The notes beneath the pieces are model-generated. The model made no database searches. It was not told the DNA's origin and saw only the letters and a list, made by a program, of their open reading frames with translations. From Terriglobia bacterium (lineage in GTDB: Bacteria; Acidobacteriota; Terriglobia; UBA7540): a DNA stretch of 5,911 bases. The position numbers were made by a program, and so were the translations under genes. The stretch is from positions 1-5,911 of the forward strand of contig JASHTO010000337.1 in assembly GCA_030040515.1 (NCBI GenBank), in the 5' to 3' direction. Within the stretch, counting starts at the first letter, position 1, and every line of letters begins with the position of its first letter. Positions 4,861 through 5,911 of this stretch are shown here, piece after piece.

Positions 4861-5911
4861 ATGCCTGCACGAACCTTATACGAAAAGATTTGGGAAAATC
4901 ACCTGGTCTCCGAGGAGCCGGGCCAGCCGGCGCTCATTTACATTGACCGCCACCTGGTCCACGAGGGCACTTCGCCGCAAGCGTTTTCCGGCCTGAAGGT
5001 GGCGGGGCGAAAAGTTCGGCGACCTGACCTGACGTTTTCGGTGATGGACCACTCCGTGCCCACCAAGAATCGCCATCTGCCCCTCGCAGACGATGTTGCT
5101 GCCGCGCAGATGGAAGCTCTTGCGCGCAATTGCCGCGAAAATGAGATCCTGTTTTTCGACATGCAGAGCCCGAATCAAGGCATCGTGCACGTCATCGGTC
5201 CGGAACTGGGCATCACGCAGCCCGGCCTGACGATTGTCTGCGGCGACAGCCACACCTCGACGCACGGAGCACTGGGCGCGCTGGCATTCGGCATCGGCAC
5301 CAGCGAAGTCGAGCACGTGCTGGCCACGCAATGCCTTGTCCAGTTCAAATCAAAAACCATGCTGGTGCAGGTTGACGGCCGCCGCTCGCCCGGCGTCACC
5401 GCCAAGGACATCATTCTGGCCATCATCGGCAAGATCGGAATCTCCGGCGGCAACGGCCACGTGGTGGAATTCGCGGGCGAAGCGATTCGCTCCCTCTCCA
5501 TGGAAGGCCGCATGACGGTCTGCAACATGTCGATTGAGGGCGGCGCGCGCGCCGGCATGGTGGCGCCTGACGTAACCACTTACGCTTACATGGAGGGCCG
5601 TCCCTTCGTGCCGCGTGGCAAGGATTTTACCGTTGCAGTTGATCATTGGAAGACACTGGTGACCGATCCCGGTGCAAAGTACGATAAAACCGTCACCCTG
5701 AACGCCGCGGAAATCGCGCCGCAGGTCACCTGGGGCACCAACCCTGGTATGGTGACCGATGTGACCAGCAAAGTTCCCGATCCGAGTTCATTCGCCGACC
5801 CTGTTGACCGCCAAGCCGCCACGCGCGCGCTCGAATACATGGCGCTCAAGCCCGGGACGCGCATTGAAGATATCGCGCTCGACAGGATTTTTATCGGTTC
5901 TTGCACCAACT
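4861..5911 (+). CDS. leuC: 3-isopropylmalate dehydratase large subunit (3' end outside window)
   Basis: The first 350 residues are present of about 470 expected. The product is the large, [4Fe-4S]-bearing subunit that, with LeuD, isomerises 2-isopropylmalate to 3-isopropylmalate in leucine biosynthesis in the cytoplasm. Aconitase-superfamily marks are DHSVPT (63-68), QGIVHVIGPELG (106-117), CGDSHTSTHGALGALAFGIG (127-146), CNMSIEGGARAGMVAPD (221-237) and IGSCTN (345-350). Cys348 is the first of the three cluster cysteines; the other two should follow about 60 residues later, beyond the edge. The CNMSIEGGARAGMVAPD block fits LeuC over aconitase. The ATG at 4861 starts at the family's usual N-terminus (MPARTLYEKIWENH) but has only AGGA at 4841-4844, too far upstream, as a ribosome site. 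The frame is open upstream to an ATG at 4747, which would add 38 Ala/Ser-rich residues; that ATG sits inside the TATAAT box and is not favoured. Confidence 0.95.
   Translation, partial: MPARTLYEKIWENHLVSEEPGQPALIYIDRHLVHEGTSPQAFSGLKVAGRKVRRPDLTFSVMDHSVPTKNRHLPLADDVAAAQMEALARNCRENEILFFDMQSPNQGIVHVIGPELGITQPGLTIVCGDSHTSTHGALGALAFGIGTSEVEHVLATQCLVQFKSKTMLVQVDGRRSPGVTAKDIILAIIGKIGISGGNGHVVEFAGEAIRSLSMEGRMTVCNMSIEGGARAGMVAPDVTTYAYMEGRPFVPRGKDFTVAVDHWKTLVTDPGAKYDKTVTLNAAEIAPQVTWGTNPGMVTDVTSKVPDPSSFADPVDRQAATRALEYMALKPGTRIEDIALDRIFIGSCTN

Noticed and set aside
4876..5909. Minus-strand frames opposite leuC
   Set aside because: LeuC is intact and highly recognisable on the plus strand; the opposite frames show no family features.
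1..5911. tRNA, rRNA or a transposase gene
   Set aside because: I saw no cloverleaf-like sequence with a TTCGA-type arm, no rRNA motif, and no transposase or integrase motifs in any frame.

Overview
The window looks like a piece of a GC-rich (roughly 60 percent by eye) bacterial chromosome, most likely an acidobacterium. This rests on the style of the proteins and on the many dispersed palindromes with TGTAGCG...CGCTACA ends. It is inference; no marker gene settles the taxonomy.

Layout from left to right. (1) The minus strand at 1-894 carries the N-terminal 298 residues of a membrane sensor histidine kinase of the HisKA_3 (NarL/DegS-like) class. It is cut by the window edge just after its phospho-acceptor histidine. 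(2) 895-1265 is gene-free. It holds the kinase's start signals, two long palindromes and the leader of the next gene. (3) A TetR/AcrR-type repressor is on the plus strand at 1266-1862. (4) A two-gene minus-strand unit follows: a 65-residue HTH-like basic protein (2774-2577), then a 250-residue protein with a TIR/nucleoside-deoxyribosyltransferase-like look (2572-1820). It has its own good sigma-70-type promoter at 2798-2826. (5) On the plus strand, an ABC ATPase (2972-3757) overlaps a multi-pass permease (3745-4626); together they make a small exporter-type ABC system. (6) After a repeat-rich gap with a TTTACT-17-TATAAT promoter comes leuC (from 4861), the large subunit of 3-isopropylmalate dehydratase. 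It is cut by the window edge just after the first Fe-S cysteine.

The regulator and the ABC genes face the same way and may once have formed one unit (repressor plus exporter). The opposite-facing HTH/TIR-like pair sits between them. It is bracketed by two copies, in inverted orientation, of a composite repeat: imperfect heptads of the type AAAGGNT followed by a GCGGGCG/TCGTCCG palindrome arm. The left copy is read through by the TIR-like gene and supplies its last roughly 43 codons, which run into the 3' end of the TetR gene.

The repeat-bracketed HTH plus TIR-like pair is the most unusual element here. A defence or NAD-nucleotide role is possible but is inference from motif resemblance only. 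The rest is ordinary chromosomal content.
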